The notes beneath the pieces were generated by a model, which saw only the letters and a program-made list of their open reading frames with translations, had not been told where the DNA came from and did not search any database. From Acholeplasma oculi (GTDB lineage: Bacteria; Bacillota_I; Bacilli_A; Acholeplasmatales; Acholeplasmataceae), in assembly GCF_900166985.1 (NCBI RefSeq), contig NZ_FUZK01000001.1:603288-667287 (forward strand): a stretch of DNA of 64,000 bases, given 5' to 3'. The position numbers were made by a program, and so were the translations under genes. Below are positions 52,301-61,205 of this stretch, in pieces. Positions within the stretch are counted from its first letter, which is position 1, and every line of letters starts with the position of its first letter.

Positions 52301-52345
52301 CATAATTGTCATGAGCATCAAAAGTGAAACAAATATTTTTCTCAT
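49331..52345 (-). CDS. Secreted zinc N-acetylmuramoyl-L-alanine amidase with Big_2 and beta-helix modules
   Basis: This 1004-residue lipoprotein (lipobox VAAC, Cys20) has three Big_2 Ig-like repeats at about 22-262, a right-handed beta-helix at about 265-545, two more Big_2-like domains to about 705, and an Amidase_2 domain at about 785-930. The amidase site shows VHDT (His798), SIEMN (Glu875), His914 and Cys920 in HQHFSGKHCP, as expected for zinc ligands and catalysis. Such enzymes cut between MurNAc and L-Ala, giving peptide-free glycan. The gene follows the serine hydrolase by one base, with AGGAGG before the ATG. It is a probable first step of the glycan-scavenging pathway. Confidence 0.9.
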   Translation of the reverse strand: MRKIFVSLLMLMTIMTVAACTDAVALTLTVSDTEVSIKEGETFQLEVETNDPEGYVFELSNSNVASISDEGLITGLLHGTVELSVISQSDENLFETVTITVTKDVTIDVAEVHDVLWVGLTIELEVTSNDTYQMSSSNEQIATVSNDGLVTGVSSGEVTITVTSVLDSNVKKSITLTVYDQVQSIVLSGSAKENVGTSRKLTVNLLPTITPPLLNWSVSDQDIATIDDEGNLSFLKEGVVTVTATSVTNDEVTSSYEIEVFNEVVIDASKGSGDEVTIDGLTFKFGERLFANTEALADALSEGLTVKLYDGTYDQAIEINDASIQFIGMTEAVRWTKKITVDAENIKIDNILFTELGSIEATDLASGLIITKSSFENLNTEVDAAIKIQQASHVTITENIFTNVKQAISILDIKEGLQLLSKNIIYGVEDAIYVEGSTYDSTAKLHVLRNDVTDALRPITVLLKDDMEAIVRFNAFNDYETFAAKSNVVSDVDFTLNYWGSETLDLNDFIDIEERMLLGNYATKQAIILEKDYDPEIPVFVFITSQIDALQVKENQLIQFEYLPYELNNARFRFITDDSEVLMIEQTGMLIPKRSGSATITVRSSRASSVQASILIEVTTDPGIDFVPSTNTSALLVGDPITLEATPFPVTISDQTVIYESSNPSIATIDSEGVVTSLQAGSVIITAKLQSDPLVKSEFYLTFYSSLDENNLLDLLTQNQVSFTEHHRFFAIGNGLTYEYSAYESVSLFYFDEIEVNTTKMIPDQYKGGRVRPGTKKSAIPAPYTSYNPDNVYWITVHDTANTDPSSSALSHANYLLGQAIANGAQVSWNYTIDDYEMYQHIPEDEVTYHAGDGSNLVGQGSYLGGGNRNAISIEMNVGMGDDLYRIWQRTAKFSAQALVRYNLPREHIKFHQHFSGKHCPNTMLTAGLDPKFQKMADVEYKVASEFSDAEISFVSSNPEIIDHAGRVIQMPDHATNVSYTITVLVNGIESSRTFNVYIPGTIR

Positions 52346-52346
52346 C

Positions 52347-53387
52347 CTATAAATCCTCCGTTATTTGATAAACTAAATTACCAATTTCATTACGTAAACC
52401 AATGATACCGTTTAATTCTCTCTTAGGGTGTACGGCATTACTTAATAAAACAAACCCAACACCGTTCTTTTTGTCTATAAACATATGACATCCTGTAAAT
52501 CCTGTATGTCCTATAGTTTCAAAAAAATCATGTTCATCACCAGCAAATCCTTTACGATAAGGTTTTAACCAGCCTAATGTTCTACAAACATATACACCAC
52601 CATGATCGGTTGTTATTTGTGGTTCAAACAACATTCGAGTCATTTCAGGTGATAATATAAATTCATCATTGAGTATTGCTTTGATGAATTTACCAATGTC
52701 AAATGCAGTTGAAAATAATCCAGCATGACCTGCAAGTCCATTTAATAAAAATGCTTTTTCATCATGAACTTGACCCTTTAACAATCCTTTAAAAACTAAA
52801 TCATCTCTAAATTCTGTAGGTGCTGTTCGATCAACTGATGGTTGATAACTTGTATCAGTCATTTTTAATGGTTTAAGTACTTTTTCAGTAACCACTTGAT
52901 CTAATCGTTTATTTGTGACAGTTTCTATAATTTTTCCTAATAAAATAAATCCAATATCAGAATAAACAACATCTTTTGTTGTTTCATAAATTAAGTCCAT
53001 ATCATAAATAATATTAAATAACGATGTTTCATCTGGAATCTTCGATGCACCTTTCACATCAGCTGGTAAACCAGACTGATGTGTAAGTAAGTGCTTGATC
53101 GAAATATGAAGATGCTTAAATCTAGGTAGTAACGTTGAAACTTTTTGGTCTAAGGTAATGACACCTTCCTCAATTAACTTCATGATCGTTGATGTGGTTG
53201 CAATCACCTTAGTTAATGATGCAATATCATATATTTCATTACCTTTTAAAGGTTCTTTTGTTGGAGACAAAGACTTGTATCCAATATAATCAACCATTAC
53301 ATTATCTTTTGTGACAATTGCATAATGACAACCTGGAAATCTAGAATCCATGATTGCAGTTTGTAATAAATCTCTAATTCTTTTCAT
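52347..53387 (-). CDS. Beta-lactamase-family serine hydrolase, AmiE (YbbE)-like
   Basis: I place the start at ATG 53387 (346 residues); a GTG at 53429 would overlap the upstream gene. Penicillin-binding-fold motifs are present: SLTK (Ser57-Lys60), YSD (142-144) and IGHTG near 290. LLTHQSGLP is typical of the PF00144 family. In Bacillus subtilis a protein of this family (AmiE) is encoded in the murQ-murR-murP-amiE-nagZ-namZ cluster and removes peptides from muropeptides. No signal peptide is seen, so a cytoplasmic role on imported muropeptides is likely. It is encoded between the amidase and GHL10 genes. Confidence 0.85.
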   Translation of the reverse strand: MKRIRDLLQTAIMDSRFPGCHYAIVTKDNVMVDYIGYKSLSPTKEPLKGNEIYDIASLTKVIATTSTIMKLIEEGVITLDQKVSTLLPRFKHLHISIKHLLTHQSGLPADVKGASKIPDETSLFNIIYDMDLIYETTKDVVYSDIGFILLGKIIETVTNKRLDQVVTEKVLKPLKMTDTSYQPSVDRTAPTEFRDDLVFKGLLKGQVHDEKAFLLNGLAGHAGLFSTAFDIGKFIKAILNDEFILSPEMTRMLFEPQITTDHGGVYVCRTLGWLKPYRKGFAGDEHDFFETIGHTGFTGCHMFIDKKNGVGFVLLSNAVHPKRELNGIIGLRNEIGNLVYQITEDL

Positions 53388-53391
53388 GAAA

Positions 53392-56300
53392 CTATGGTCT
53401 CTTCTTAACGATGACAAAGATAATTCCACTCATCGCTAATATTGTTCCTGCGACTGCACTGATAATGATGATCATATTAAAATTTTGTGCTGGAGCTTCT
53501 GGTTCTGGTTCTGGCTCTGGTTCAGGCTCTGGTTCCGGATTTGGATCATCATGCATATGTGTTTCCCATGGATGTGTGACATCTTTTGTCCAGTAATGTT
53601 GACTTAATCTTTCAAGTGCTTGCGTTACTAATGTGTGATTTGAATTTAATGTCTTATAAGAAAACACAGAACTACCAATAATTTCGCTGTATTGTGACAT
53701 ATATCTGAGTTGTTCTAAAAACTCAGATTCATCTGGCCAGTTGTTGCTGGATTCTGCGTATCGATAAAAACCTTGACCCACAATTAAATCAACGGAAGTA
53801 TCCTTAACCACATCAACCCACCAATCCACTAAATCAGCAAATCTTGCTGTTGAGTGATTAAATGGCCAGTAAAGTTGAGGCATAATATAGTGTAACCAAC
53901 CCTCTTTTACCCAAAGTCTCGTATCTGCATATTGAGCAGAGTAACTTTGTAGTCCTTGAGAGTTAGAACCTAGTGGATCACTTGTTTTATTTCTCCAAAT
54001 TCCAAATGGAGAAATACCAAATTTTACATGCATATCATTTGCTTCATTAAATGTTTCTACTTGATTAAAAATCGTTTCTACTAATGTATTCACATTAGAA
54101 CGTCTCCAATCATCTAAGGATAAACCGTTTGGATTGTAGTTTTCAAATGCAAATTGGTCTTCTGCATTGGGCGTACCATTATAACTATAGAAATAATCAT
54201 CAAAGTGAACGCCATCCACTCTGTAATTTGTCATTAATTCATCAATAACATCATATAGATAATCTCTAACTTCTGGTATACCAGGATTTAATATGAGTGC
54301 ACCATTACTATCTTGAATTACATAATCTGGATTTTGTTTAGCAAAATTACTGTCATGAAGTAATGCAAGTTGTGATTCCTTACTTCCTGTACCACTGGCT
54401 ACACGGTAAGGATTTAACCAAGCATGTACTTCAATTCCACGTTTATGTGCTTCTATGATTAAGTATTCAAACACATCAAAATCAACTGAAGTACCTTCAG
54501 TGCCTGACAAGAATCTAGATATTGGAGCAAACTCAGAAGGATAGAATGCATCATTCATTGGTCTTGTTTGGAAGAATAATGTGTTAAAGTTTAAAGCTTC
54601 TAATCGATTTAACATATTATCAATTAAGCCTTTATATTGTGCTTCGTTTTGGTATAGTGCAATATCAATATTAGAAACCGTTGCTACCCAAACTGCACGA
54701 ACTTCTTCTGTCTTTTCTGCATAAGTCGTAGGAAGTGCAACCGGTGTTGTTGTATTGTAGTAATATACATTTTCACCATTTCTAATAACAAAAGGATTAT
54801 CTTCAACCGCAGGAATTCTTACACGAATTCTAACATCCGATACTTCTGTTTCAATACCTGCACGATTGATTGCTTTATATTCAATTGTAAAATCTCTATT
54901 TTGATTAAATTGAAGTGGTGCATCATATGTTAACCAATTTGTCCAATTCGTTCCATTATGAATTCTGTAAGAAATTGTATCAAATTCATCTTGTTTTAAA
55001 ATTGTTAGCGTTGTCTCATCGATAAAGAATAACCCTTCTTGAGTACCTTCAATCGAAATAATTGGATCTTCTGGGTCTTCAACTATAACAAATGATTTAG
55101 AAAAAATAGGTTGAGTTGAACCATTTCTATATTCAATTAAGAAGTTACCTGGTTGTTCAAATAACATCGGTTCAGTATAGGTTTGCCATGCACCACCATT
55201 CATACGGTATCTTGGTTGAGGTGCTGATGGGTCAAAGTCTAATGTAATTTCAATCCATTTGTAATAAGGATCTATTCCATCCCCTGCAAATTCTAATACT
55301 GGATCATCAAATAATGTTGTAATCGTTAAGTTTCTTTGAACAATTTCGGATTCCACACCACCTGGGTCGACTGTTTTTGCAAATACAGCATAGTTACCAG
55401 CAGCGGTTAATTCAATCGGCCCTTCATAAAGTTCCCAAGGTCCCACACTGCCACGGTTAATTCTTACCCAAATTTCATTTGAAGGTGCAGTGATTGTAAC
55501 AGTTGCAGGTGATAAATAACTAGTACCTGATAAGGTACCTGTCACATTAATTGTTGGAACAGAGTTATTTACTATAGCAGTTGTAAAACTTACTGAATAG
55601 ATATTGGATTCATTTTGATTTTGATCGACTGCTTTATATAGTACAGTATAACTACCATTTGAGTTAAATGTTAAAGGTTCTGTGTATAAATTCCAAGTTT
55701 CACCATTTAAACTATAATAAACTGGATTGGTTGCAGAAAATGATAATGTCACACCTGATGTAAACTTAATACCATCAAAATCACCATCAATCGTCATGGT
55801 TGGACTATCGACATCACTTTCAAATGCTGGACTTAAATGATTGGTATTGGATAATGCTCTTACACCAAAATAGTATGAATTTTGGTTGTCATTTAACCAA
55901 TTGATAACTGCATTTCCATCATTTGAAATAACATCAATGATTTCACTGGATTCATAGGTTAATGGATTGGTTGAACGGTAAATATAATAAAACTTCGCAT
56001 CTGCTTGTGCATCAAATGAAAGTGTACCTGATGATGCTTCGTAATTTACATTAGAAACAGCAGGTAATCTCACAGGATCCATACTTTTTAATTCAGGCAA
56101 AACCGCATAATCTGTTAAATGCGCTGTTTTTGCTTGATTCATTTGCGTGGTCGCCATTGAATTACTATTAAAATATGCATCTCTTACAAAGTTATAACTA
56201 TAAATACTGAATCCTTGCGTATTTTCAAGTGTATCTAAAAAGTTCAATTGTTTAACAAATTCTAAATTATCTGTTTTCCAACTATAGGTTTCAGTTGAAC

Positions 56301-57390
56301 TATTTGCCATATAAACGCCAATACCTGAGTAAAGGTTAACTGGTAAATATTTAACTACCTTATCCCACCACCCCATAACATTGTGATAACCTGCTGCAGG
56401 GTGTGTAATTGCCCAATAACTTTGAGGCATAATATAATCTAACCAACCTTGATTAATCCACTCTAAACTATCTGCAAATAAATAAGATGAATAGTGTGTT
56501 TGTCCTGTTGTGTTAGACCCTGTTGTAATTGCATGACCATTTTGATCATAAGTGACAACGCCATCACCGTTTTTATAAATACCAGTAGGTGAAATACCAA
56601 ATTGAACATATCGATCATTATTGGTGTTAAATGCATCAATTGCAGCATCTACGGATTCAATAAATAAATTAATTTGTTCTCTTCTCCAATTTGCTTTACC
56701 AGCATTTGTGTTTGGAAATCCCATAGGATTTGCTAAAAACTGAGCTTGATCGGGTTCAGAAATAATGTTCCCACCATTGGTTCCTAAATTCATATAAAAA
56801 TAATCATCAAAATGTATGGCATCCACATCATATCGTTCTAATATTTCTTCAATTGTTTCAACAACAAACGCTCTTACCGCTGGTAATGCAGGGTTTAGTA
56901 TCGTTGCACCGTTATAAGATAATAAATTAGCTGGATCATTTTGAGGATTGCTTGCGGGTACAACGCCTGTTTGCATAGCTGTAGATACACGATAAGGGTT
57001 TAACCATGCATGAAATTCTATCCCTCTTTTATGAGATTCTTCAATTAAATATTCCATTGGATCAAATGTATTAAAATCTACTGCTGAAAACCAAGATGCT
57101 CTTGGATTTAAATCAGAATCATATAACGCATTATTGTGCGTTCTAAAATGCACAATCACTGCATTAATCTTGTAAGATTCTAATGTATTAAATAATGATT
57201 GAGCTTGTGTTTTAAATGTTGCTTCATTGCTGTATGCTGGCATACTACCAATGAAGTGAGAAATCCAGGTAGCTCGTAATTCTCCTTTATCTCCAATAAC
57301 TTCTCCTACAGGTAAAGCATGTGTTTCATTCTGCGGGATAAGGGTGATCGTCATGAATAATAAAAATAATAATGTAATTAATTTTTTCAT
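53392..57390 (-). CDS. Cell-surface protein with two GHL10 (DigH-like) glycosidase domains
   Basis: This 1332-residue protein has a signal peptide, GHL10/DUF187 domain 1 at about 35-420 (HAWLNPYR; AIHFDDYFY at 191-199), about four Ig-like/chitobiase-C-type modules at 430-900, and GHL10 domain 2 at about 905-1270 (VRAVWVATVSNIDIALYQNE; GVHFDDYFY; DPLGSN; IMPQLYWPFNH). A Pro-Glu repeat linker and a C-terminal membrane helix with a KKRP tail follow. E. coli DigH, of this family, cleaves peptide-free peptidoglycan glycan, so this protein probably cuts the glycans made by the co-encoded amidase. AGAGGAAA precedes the ATG. Two catalytic domains in one chain are unusual. Confidence 0.88.
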   Translation of the reverse strand: MKKLITLLFLLFMTITLIPQNETHALPVGEVIGDKGELRATWISHFIGSMPAYSNEATFKTQAQSLFNTLESYKINAVIVHFRTHNNALYDSDLNPRASWFSAVDFNTFDPMEYLIEESHKRGIEFHAWLNPYRVSTAMQTGVVPASNPQNDPANLLSYNGATILNPALPAVRAFVVETIEEILERYDVDAIHFDDYFYMNLGTNGGNIISEPDQAQFLANPMGFPNTNAGKANWRREQINLFIESVDAAIDAFNTNNDRYVQFGISPTGIYKNGDGVVTYDQNGHAITTGSNTTGQTHYSSYLFADSLEWINQGWLDYIMPQSYWAITHPAAGYHNVMGWWDKVVKYLPVNLYSGIGVYMANSSTETYSWKTDNLEFVKQLNFLDTLENTQGFSIYSYNFVRDAYFNSNSMATTQMNQAKTAHLTDYAVLPELKSMDPVRLPAVSNVNYEASSGTLSFDAQADAKFYYIYRSTNPLTYESSEIIDVISNDGNAVINWLNDNQNSYYFGVRALSNTNHLSPAFESDVDSPTMTIDGDFDGIKFTSGVTLSFSATNPVYYSLNGETWNLYTEPLTFNSNGSYTVLYKAVDQNQNESNIYSVSFTTAIVNNSVPTINVTGTLSGTSYLSPATVTITAPSNEIWVRINRGSVGPWELYEGPIELTAAGNYAVFAKTVDPGGVESEIVQRNLTITTLFDDPVLEFAGDGIDPYYKWIEITLDFDPSAPQPRYRMNGGAWQTYTEPMLFEQPGNFLIEYRNGSTQPIFSKSFVIVEDPEDPIISIEGTQEGLFFIDETTLTILKQDEFDTISYRIHNGTNWTNWLTYDAPLQFNQNRDFTIEYKAINRAGIETEVSDVRIRVRIPAVEDNPFVIRNGENVYYYNTTTPVALPTTYAEKTEEVRAVWVATVSNIDIALYQNEAQYKGLIDNMLNRLEALNFNTLFFQTRPMNDAFYPSEFAPISRFLSGTEGTSVDFDVFEYLIIEAHKRGIEVHAWLNPYRVASGTGSKESQLALLHDSNFAKQNPDYVIQDSNGALILNPGIPEVRDYLYDVIDELMTNYRVDGVHFDDYFYSYNGTPNAEDQFAFENYNPNGLSLDDWRRSNVNTLVETIFNQVETFNEANDMHVKFGISPFGIWRNKTSDPLGSNSQGLQSYSAQYADTRLWVKEGWLHYIMPQLYWPFNHSTARFADLVDWWVDVVKDTSVDLIVGQGFYRYAESSNNWPDESEFLEQLRYMSQYSEIIGSSVFSYKTLNSNHTLVTQALERLSQHYWTKDVTHPWETHMHDDPNPEPEPEPEPEPEPEAPAQNFNMIIIISAVAGTILAMSGIIFVIVKKRP
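53494..53540 (-). repeat. Pro-Glu codon repeat encoding the surface-anchor linker
   Basis: A tandem GGTTCT/GGCTCT hexamer on the plus strand encodes an alternating Pro-Glu linker on the minus strand between the second GHL10 domain and the membrane helix. Such repeats usually vary in copy number and act as rigid spacers. Confidence 0.75.
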
Positions 57391-57392
57391 CC

Positions 57393-58604
57393 TTATTTCC
57401 TCTCTTGGTTTAATAATTTTTTAACTTCGTCCATTCCTTTTTCATATTTATCTTTTTCAATAAATGTTTTATATGTAAAGAAAATGTTTCCTTTAACGGT
57501 TTCAAACTGATTAGCAAATTTCAATTGATTAACAACTTCAAATTTGTTTTCATATCCACCTTTTTCACCTAATCTATAAGCACCATGTCCGATATATAAA
57601 TCAACAGAACTATCTTTACAAAGGTCTACCCACCATAATAATAAATCTCCGTATGGTGCTAATGGATGTTCAAAATCCCAATAAAGTTGTGGAACAATAT
57701 AATCAATTAATCCTCTTTTAACCCAATCATAGCTATCCGCATATTGATTATCAAATGATTGACTGCATTTAGGTGATACATTAGATCCTAATGGATCACT
57801 TTCTTTAACTTTCCATATTCCAAATGGTGAAACTCCAAAACGTTTGTTTGGAAAATGTGTTTTCATCATTTGATTTGTTTGATCAATCACATCTGTAATA
57901 TGAAATCTTCTAAACGCATCCAAATCAAGCGATTTATCTGCTCTATTTTCAAAGTCCATTAAGTCATTGTCTGTTTCACTTAATCCAGCATATGGATAAA
58001 AATAATCATCAAAGTGTATACCTGAAACATCATAATTTTCAAGTATTTCTTTCATGGATTCTACAATAAATGATTTAACTTCTTCTTTCATCGGATTTAA
58101 TATGAGTTGACCATTTTTATCTGTAATAACAAATTCTGGATGTTTTTTAGCAAAATTTAAATCATCGCATGTCTCTAAATATTCCATCTTTGATAAACCA
58201 TTTTTCATACTGACACGGTATGGATTACACCATGCATGAATTTCAATGTTTCTAATTTTTGCTTCATCAATAACAAATTTCAATGCATCAAAAGAAGGTG
58301 CTTTTCCTTCACTTCCTGTTAGAAATCTTGAATAAGGGTTTAATTTAGATTGGTAGAATGCATCGTTTGTAGTACGAACTTGAAAGAATATTGCATTTAT
58401 TTGATAAGCTAGTGCTGTATCTAACATTTCAATAACTTTTTCTTTGTATGTCGGATCATTAACAGTTGGTAAATCAATATTTAATACATTAGATACCCAA
58501 AAAGCACGAACATCTTTTTGTTGATACGTATCCGGTATTTCTATTTGATTGGTTGTTTCATAGTATGTCATTGGTTCTTTTGTATGATACTTAAATAATT
58601 TCAT
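57393..58604 (-). CDS. Cytoplasmic GHL10 (DUF187) glycosidase
   Basis: This 403-residue protein has a single GHL10 domain and no signal peptide: RAFWVSNVLNIDLPTVND, HAWCNPYRVSM, GIHFDDYFYPY, FGISPFGIW-like RFGVSPFGIWKVKESDPLGSN and YIVPQLYWDFEHP. It resembles domain 2 of the surface enzyme (53392-57390) more than domain 1, down to the YYETT..IPDTY start, so it probably arose by duplication. It is encoded just upstream of that gene with an AGGAAGG site. It would cut imported glycan oligomers further. Confidence 0.88.
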   Translation of the reverse strand: MKLFKYHTKEPMTYYETTNQIEIPDTYQQKDVRAFWVSNVLNIDLPTVNDPTYKEKVIEMLDTALAYQINAIFFQVRTTNDAFYQSKLNPYSRFLTGSEGKAPSFDALKFVIDEAKIRNIEIHAWCNPYRVSMKNGLSKMEYLETCDDLNFAKKHPEFVITDKNGQLILNPMKEEVKSFIVESMKEILENYDVSGIHFDDYFYPYAGLSETDNDLMDFENRADKSLDLDAFRRFHITDVIDQTNQMMKTHFPNKRFGVSPFGIWKVKESDPLGSNVSPKCSQSFDNQYADSYDWVKRGLIDYIVPQLYWDFEHPLAPYGDLLLWWVDLCKDSSVDLYIGHGAYRLGEKGGYENKFEVVNQLKFANQFETVKGNIFFTYKTFIEKDKYEKGMDEVKKLLNQERK

Positions 58605-59900
58605 TTATGAATCCTTCCTGTAATAAGTTAAATGTTTTTCATGTGCTTCTACTAATTTTTTAAATGTCACTTTATTTTGATTAAATGATCTAGAAAGTGG
58701 ATGTGTTTGTATTGCTAGTAATGCTTTATCTAAATCTCTTTCATATATTGCATCACATAATAATTCTTCATATGCTTTTAAATGTTGAATAATTCCTCTA
58801 ACTTGTAATGGTAACTCACCAATATGAACAGGAATCGGTCCACGGTTCGTCATTCGACTTGTAATTTCTATTGCACATTCATCAGGAATACCTAAGATAT
58901 GACCACGGTTAACTGTATTAATAACATGATAGGCTTTCGTATTATTCTTAATTGCATCCATAATACCTATAGCTGTATCTGCATAATTTCTACCAAGTCT
59001 TTGATCCATATTTTTAGGTAAATCAATCGTTTTTTCATCTTTAAACTTTTCAAACAATTGTTGTTCAATTGAAACGACCTCTTTAGCTCGAATGGATCCT
59101 TTTTTCATATCGTCTAAATACGCTTTAAGCATTTCATCATGATGATAGTAATATCTTAAATTCGGATGTGAGAATAATCGCATATCTTTAAATATTAAAG
59201 ATTCCATACCTTCTTTATAAGGGCTATAACCTTCTTCAATTAAACTATCAAGTTTATCTTTACCATGGTGATAGACCTTTAAGATAAATGATAAGTCATT
59301 CAGTCCTGCAAAATAAGGAACGACTTCCCCTGGGGAAGCATTCAGTTTTTGTTGAAGTGTTTTGGTTGCTTGATTCGGATCACTTGAAATGCCTATGAAA
59401 CGGTCAAATTCTGAGAATCGGTATACTGCCTCAGCAATAATACCTGATGGGTTTGAAACATTAATGACCCAAGCCTTAGGGGCATATTTTTTAACATCCT
59501 CAATAATTTCATAAATAACTGGTACAGTTCTTAATGCATTAAACATTCCACCAATACCGATTGTTTCATGACCTAATAGTCCATAGAGTGATGGTATGGT
59601 TTCATCAAATATTCTAGCTTCCATTTTACCTACTCTAATTTGAATTAAAACAAATGTTGCATCTTCTAATGCTTCTTTTCTATCTAGGGTATATGAAATT
59701 CTAATGGTCTCGTTATTAGCTTCAATCATACGCTGACTATATTGATGAATGATTTTTAATCTATCTAGATTATCTTCTAAATCGAGTAGGGATATCTCAT
59801 CAACTTTAAGCGTATGCTGATAGTCAATGATTTTTCCAATGACTTCAGGTGTATAACTTGAGCCTGCTCCGATGACGGTGATTTTAGTTTTTACTGACAT
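58605..59900 (-). CDS. GH4-family glycosidase-like protein with altered metal site
   Basis: This 431-residue protein has an NAD-binding GxGSSYTPE motif at the N-terminus, RVGKMEARIFDETIP and HETIGIGGMFNALRTVP, all typical of GH4 (6-phospho-beta-glucosidase LicH/CelF branch). The two canonical Mn2+ ligands differ: the GLCNVP Cys is replaced in GISSDP, and the GLNH His is replaced in GLNDLS. The Tyr in GRNYADTA is kept. GH4 enzymes use NAD+ and a metal for redox-assisted hydrolysis of glycosides. It lies between anmK and a GHL10 gene, so the substrate is probably an amino-sugar glycoside or its phosphate; it could also be catalytically unusual. AGAGG precedes the ATG. Confidence 0.82.
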   Translation of the reverse strand: MSVKTKITVIGAGSSYTPEVIGKIIDYQHTLKVDEISLLDLEDNLDRLKIIHQYSQRMIEANNETIRISYTLDRKEALEDATFVLIQIRVGKMEARIFDETIPSLYGLLGHETIGIGGMFNALRTVPVIYEIIEDVKKYAPKAWVINVSNPSGIIAEAVYRFSEFDRFIGISSDPNQATKTLQQKLNASPGEVVPYFAGLNDLSFILKVYHHGKDKLDSLIEEGYSPYKEGMESLIFKDMRLFSHPNLRYYYHHDEMLKAYLDDMKKGSIRAKEVVSIEQQLFEKFKDEKTIDLPKNMDQRLGRNYADTAIGIMDAIKNNTKAYHVINTVNRGHILGIPDECAIEITSRMTNRGPIPVHIGELPLQVRGIIQHLKAYEELLCDAIYERDLDKALLAIQTHPLSRSFNQNKVTFKKLVEAHEKHLTYYRKDS

Positions 59901-59912
59901 AATATACCTCTT

Positions 59913-61061
59913 TTATGTATAGTAGGAAACAGTTCCTAATATAACGTTTTTTACTGCGCCTGTTGCTTCTTTTAAGTTGGATGTTAATCCTAATAATGTT
60001 TGATTGCCTAATATAATAAATGCTAACGCTTCTTTAAAATCACTTGAGAAATTGATATCATCCGTGGACAATACTTTAATACCCGGTAATCCTTTGGATA
60101 TTAACTCCACCAAAAATTTATTATGAACACCACCACCTGAAATAATTAATTCATCCACAGATGATTTCTTTAAAACAAAATCTTTTATGGATGAAGTGAT
60201 ACTATCAGCTGTAATACGTGTGAATGTATGTACGATATCTTCATGTTTTTCAAATGCATATTTTCTAATCAGTTGATCTGTATATTCCACTCCAAATGAT
60301 TCTCTACCTGTAGATTTTGGTGGTAATAATAAAAAATATGGATGTTGCATCACTTCGTTATATAATGCCTCAATATTTTTACCTGTTCTTGCAATTTTTC
60401 CAGATTCATCATAAGGTAGTTGATAACATATTTCCATCGCACGATTTATCATCATATTTCCAGGACCTGTATCAAATGCTAAGACATCTTCTTTTTTAAG
60501 TGATTTAGATAAAAAGGTTATATTTGAAATACCACCAATATTTTGAAGAATTCTATTTTTATTCGGATCAGAAAATAAACAATAATCCACAAATGGTACT
60601 AAAGGTGCACCCTGACCACCTGCAATCATATCTGCAACCCTAAAGTCTGATACGACCGTGGTTTGAGTGAGATTAGAAATAACCGAACCGTGTCCAATTT
60701 GTAGTGTAGATGGAGCTCTTGATTCATCCCCATATGCTTGGTGATAAATGGTTTGTCCATGGGAAGCAATAAACGATAATGAGCTTGTCTGTATTTTATT
60801 TAAAGAACATAAATCCTTAACGACATCCGCATATAGTTTACCTAATTCAAAATTGAGACTGGATAGGTCTCTTATACTTAATTTATCTTCAATTGCTAGT
60901 TTAACTTTCTCATAAATTGCACGTGGATATGGATATGTTTTACCCGATATAAATTCAATCTTCGTTTCTAATCCACTACCCGATATAGATGCTATTGCAA
61001 CATCAATACCATCTAAAGATGTACCACTCATGATTCCACAAGCCAACTTAGATGTGTTCAT
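59913..61061 (-). CDS. anmK: Anhydro-N-acetylmuramic acid kinase
   Basis: This 382-residue enzyme converts 1,6-anhydro-MurNAc to MurNAc-6-phosphate using ATP. Motifs are GIMSGTSLDGIDVAIASI (ATP site), SHGQTIYH, LQIGHG, QGAPLVPFVD and FDTGPGNMMIN. It implies that the organism meets glycan ends made by lytic transglycosylase-type cleavage. It is the first gene of the anmK-GH4-GHL10-GHL10-serine hydrolase-amidase operon and lies under a cre-like site. GAGGG precedes the ATG. Confidence 0.96.
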   Translation of the reverse strand: MNTSKLACGIMSGTSLDGIDVAIASISGSGLETKIEFISGKTYPYPRAIYEKVKLAIEDKLSIRDLSSLNFELGKLYADVVKDLCSLNKIQTSSLSFIASHGQTIYHQAYGDESRAPSTLQIGHGSVISNLTQTTVVSDFRVADMIAGGQGAPLVPFVDYCLFSDPNKNRILQNIGGISNITFLSKSLKKEDVLAFDTGPGNMMINRAMEICYQLPYDESGKIARTGKNIEALYNEVMQHPYFLLLPPKSTGRESFGVEYTDQLIRKYAFEKHEDIVHTFTRITADSITSSIKDFVLKKSSVDELIISGGGVHNKFLVELISKGLPGIKVLSTDDINFSSDFKEALAFIILGNQTLLGLTSNLKEATGAVKNVILGTVSYYT

Positions 61062-61092
61062 GATTTTCCCTCACTAAGTTTAATACGAATTC

Positions 61093-61098
61093 ATTATA
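61093..61098 (-). promoter_or_regulatory. -10 box of the anmK operon
   Basis: TATAAT on the minus strand lies about 32 bp before the anmK ATG. The expected -35 position is covered by the cre-like palindrome, with no good TTGACA at 17 bp. Confidence 0.5.
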
Positions 61099-61119
61099 TA
61101 TGATTTTTTTTCATATCGA

Positions 61120-61133
61120 TGAAAGCGCTTATC
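61120..61133. promoter_or_regulatory. cre-like operator upstream of anmK
   Basis: TGAAAGCGCTTATC contains the palindromic AAGCGCTT core and fits the cre consensus at 12 of 14 positions. It lies at the presumed -35 region of the anmK promoter, where repression is expected. Confidence 0.5.
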
Positions 61134-61170
61134 TTTTGTTTGTTTCTTTCATAAATAGAAAAAAATTGTC

Positions 61171-61199
61171 AAAAAAAGAACGTATCACTACGTTCTTTA
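61171..61199 (-). terminator. Terminator of the rpiR-family gene
   Basis: AAAGAACGTA and TACGTTCTTT form a perfect 10-bp stem with a 4-nt loop. On the minus strand seven U residues follow. It lies 7 bp after the regulator gene. Confidence 0.9.
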
Positions 61200-61205
61200 G
61201 TTGTA

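Noticed and set aside
53411-53596. Ser-Gly-rich plus-strand frame
   Set aside because: It is the antisense reading of the Pro-Glu linker repeat in the GHL10 surface protein, not a separate gene.
61167-61172. TTGACA on the minus strand as the -35 of anmK
   Set aside because: It belongs to the U-tract flank of the rpiR terminator and is about 70 bp from the TATAAT box, too far for one promoter.
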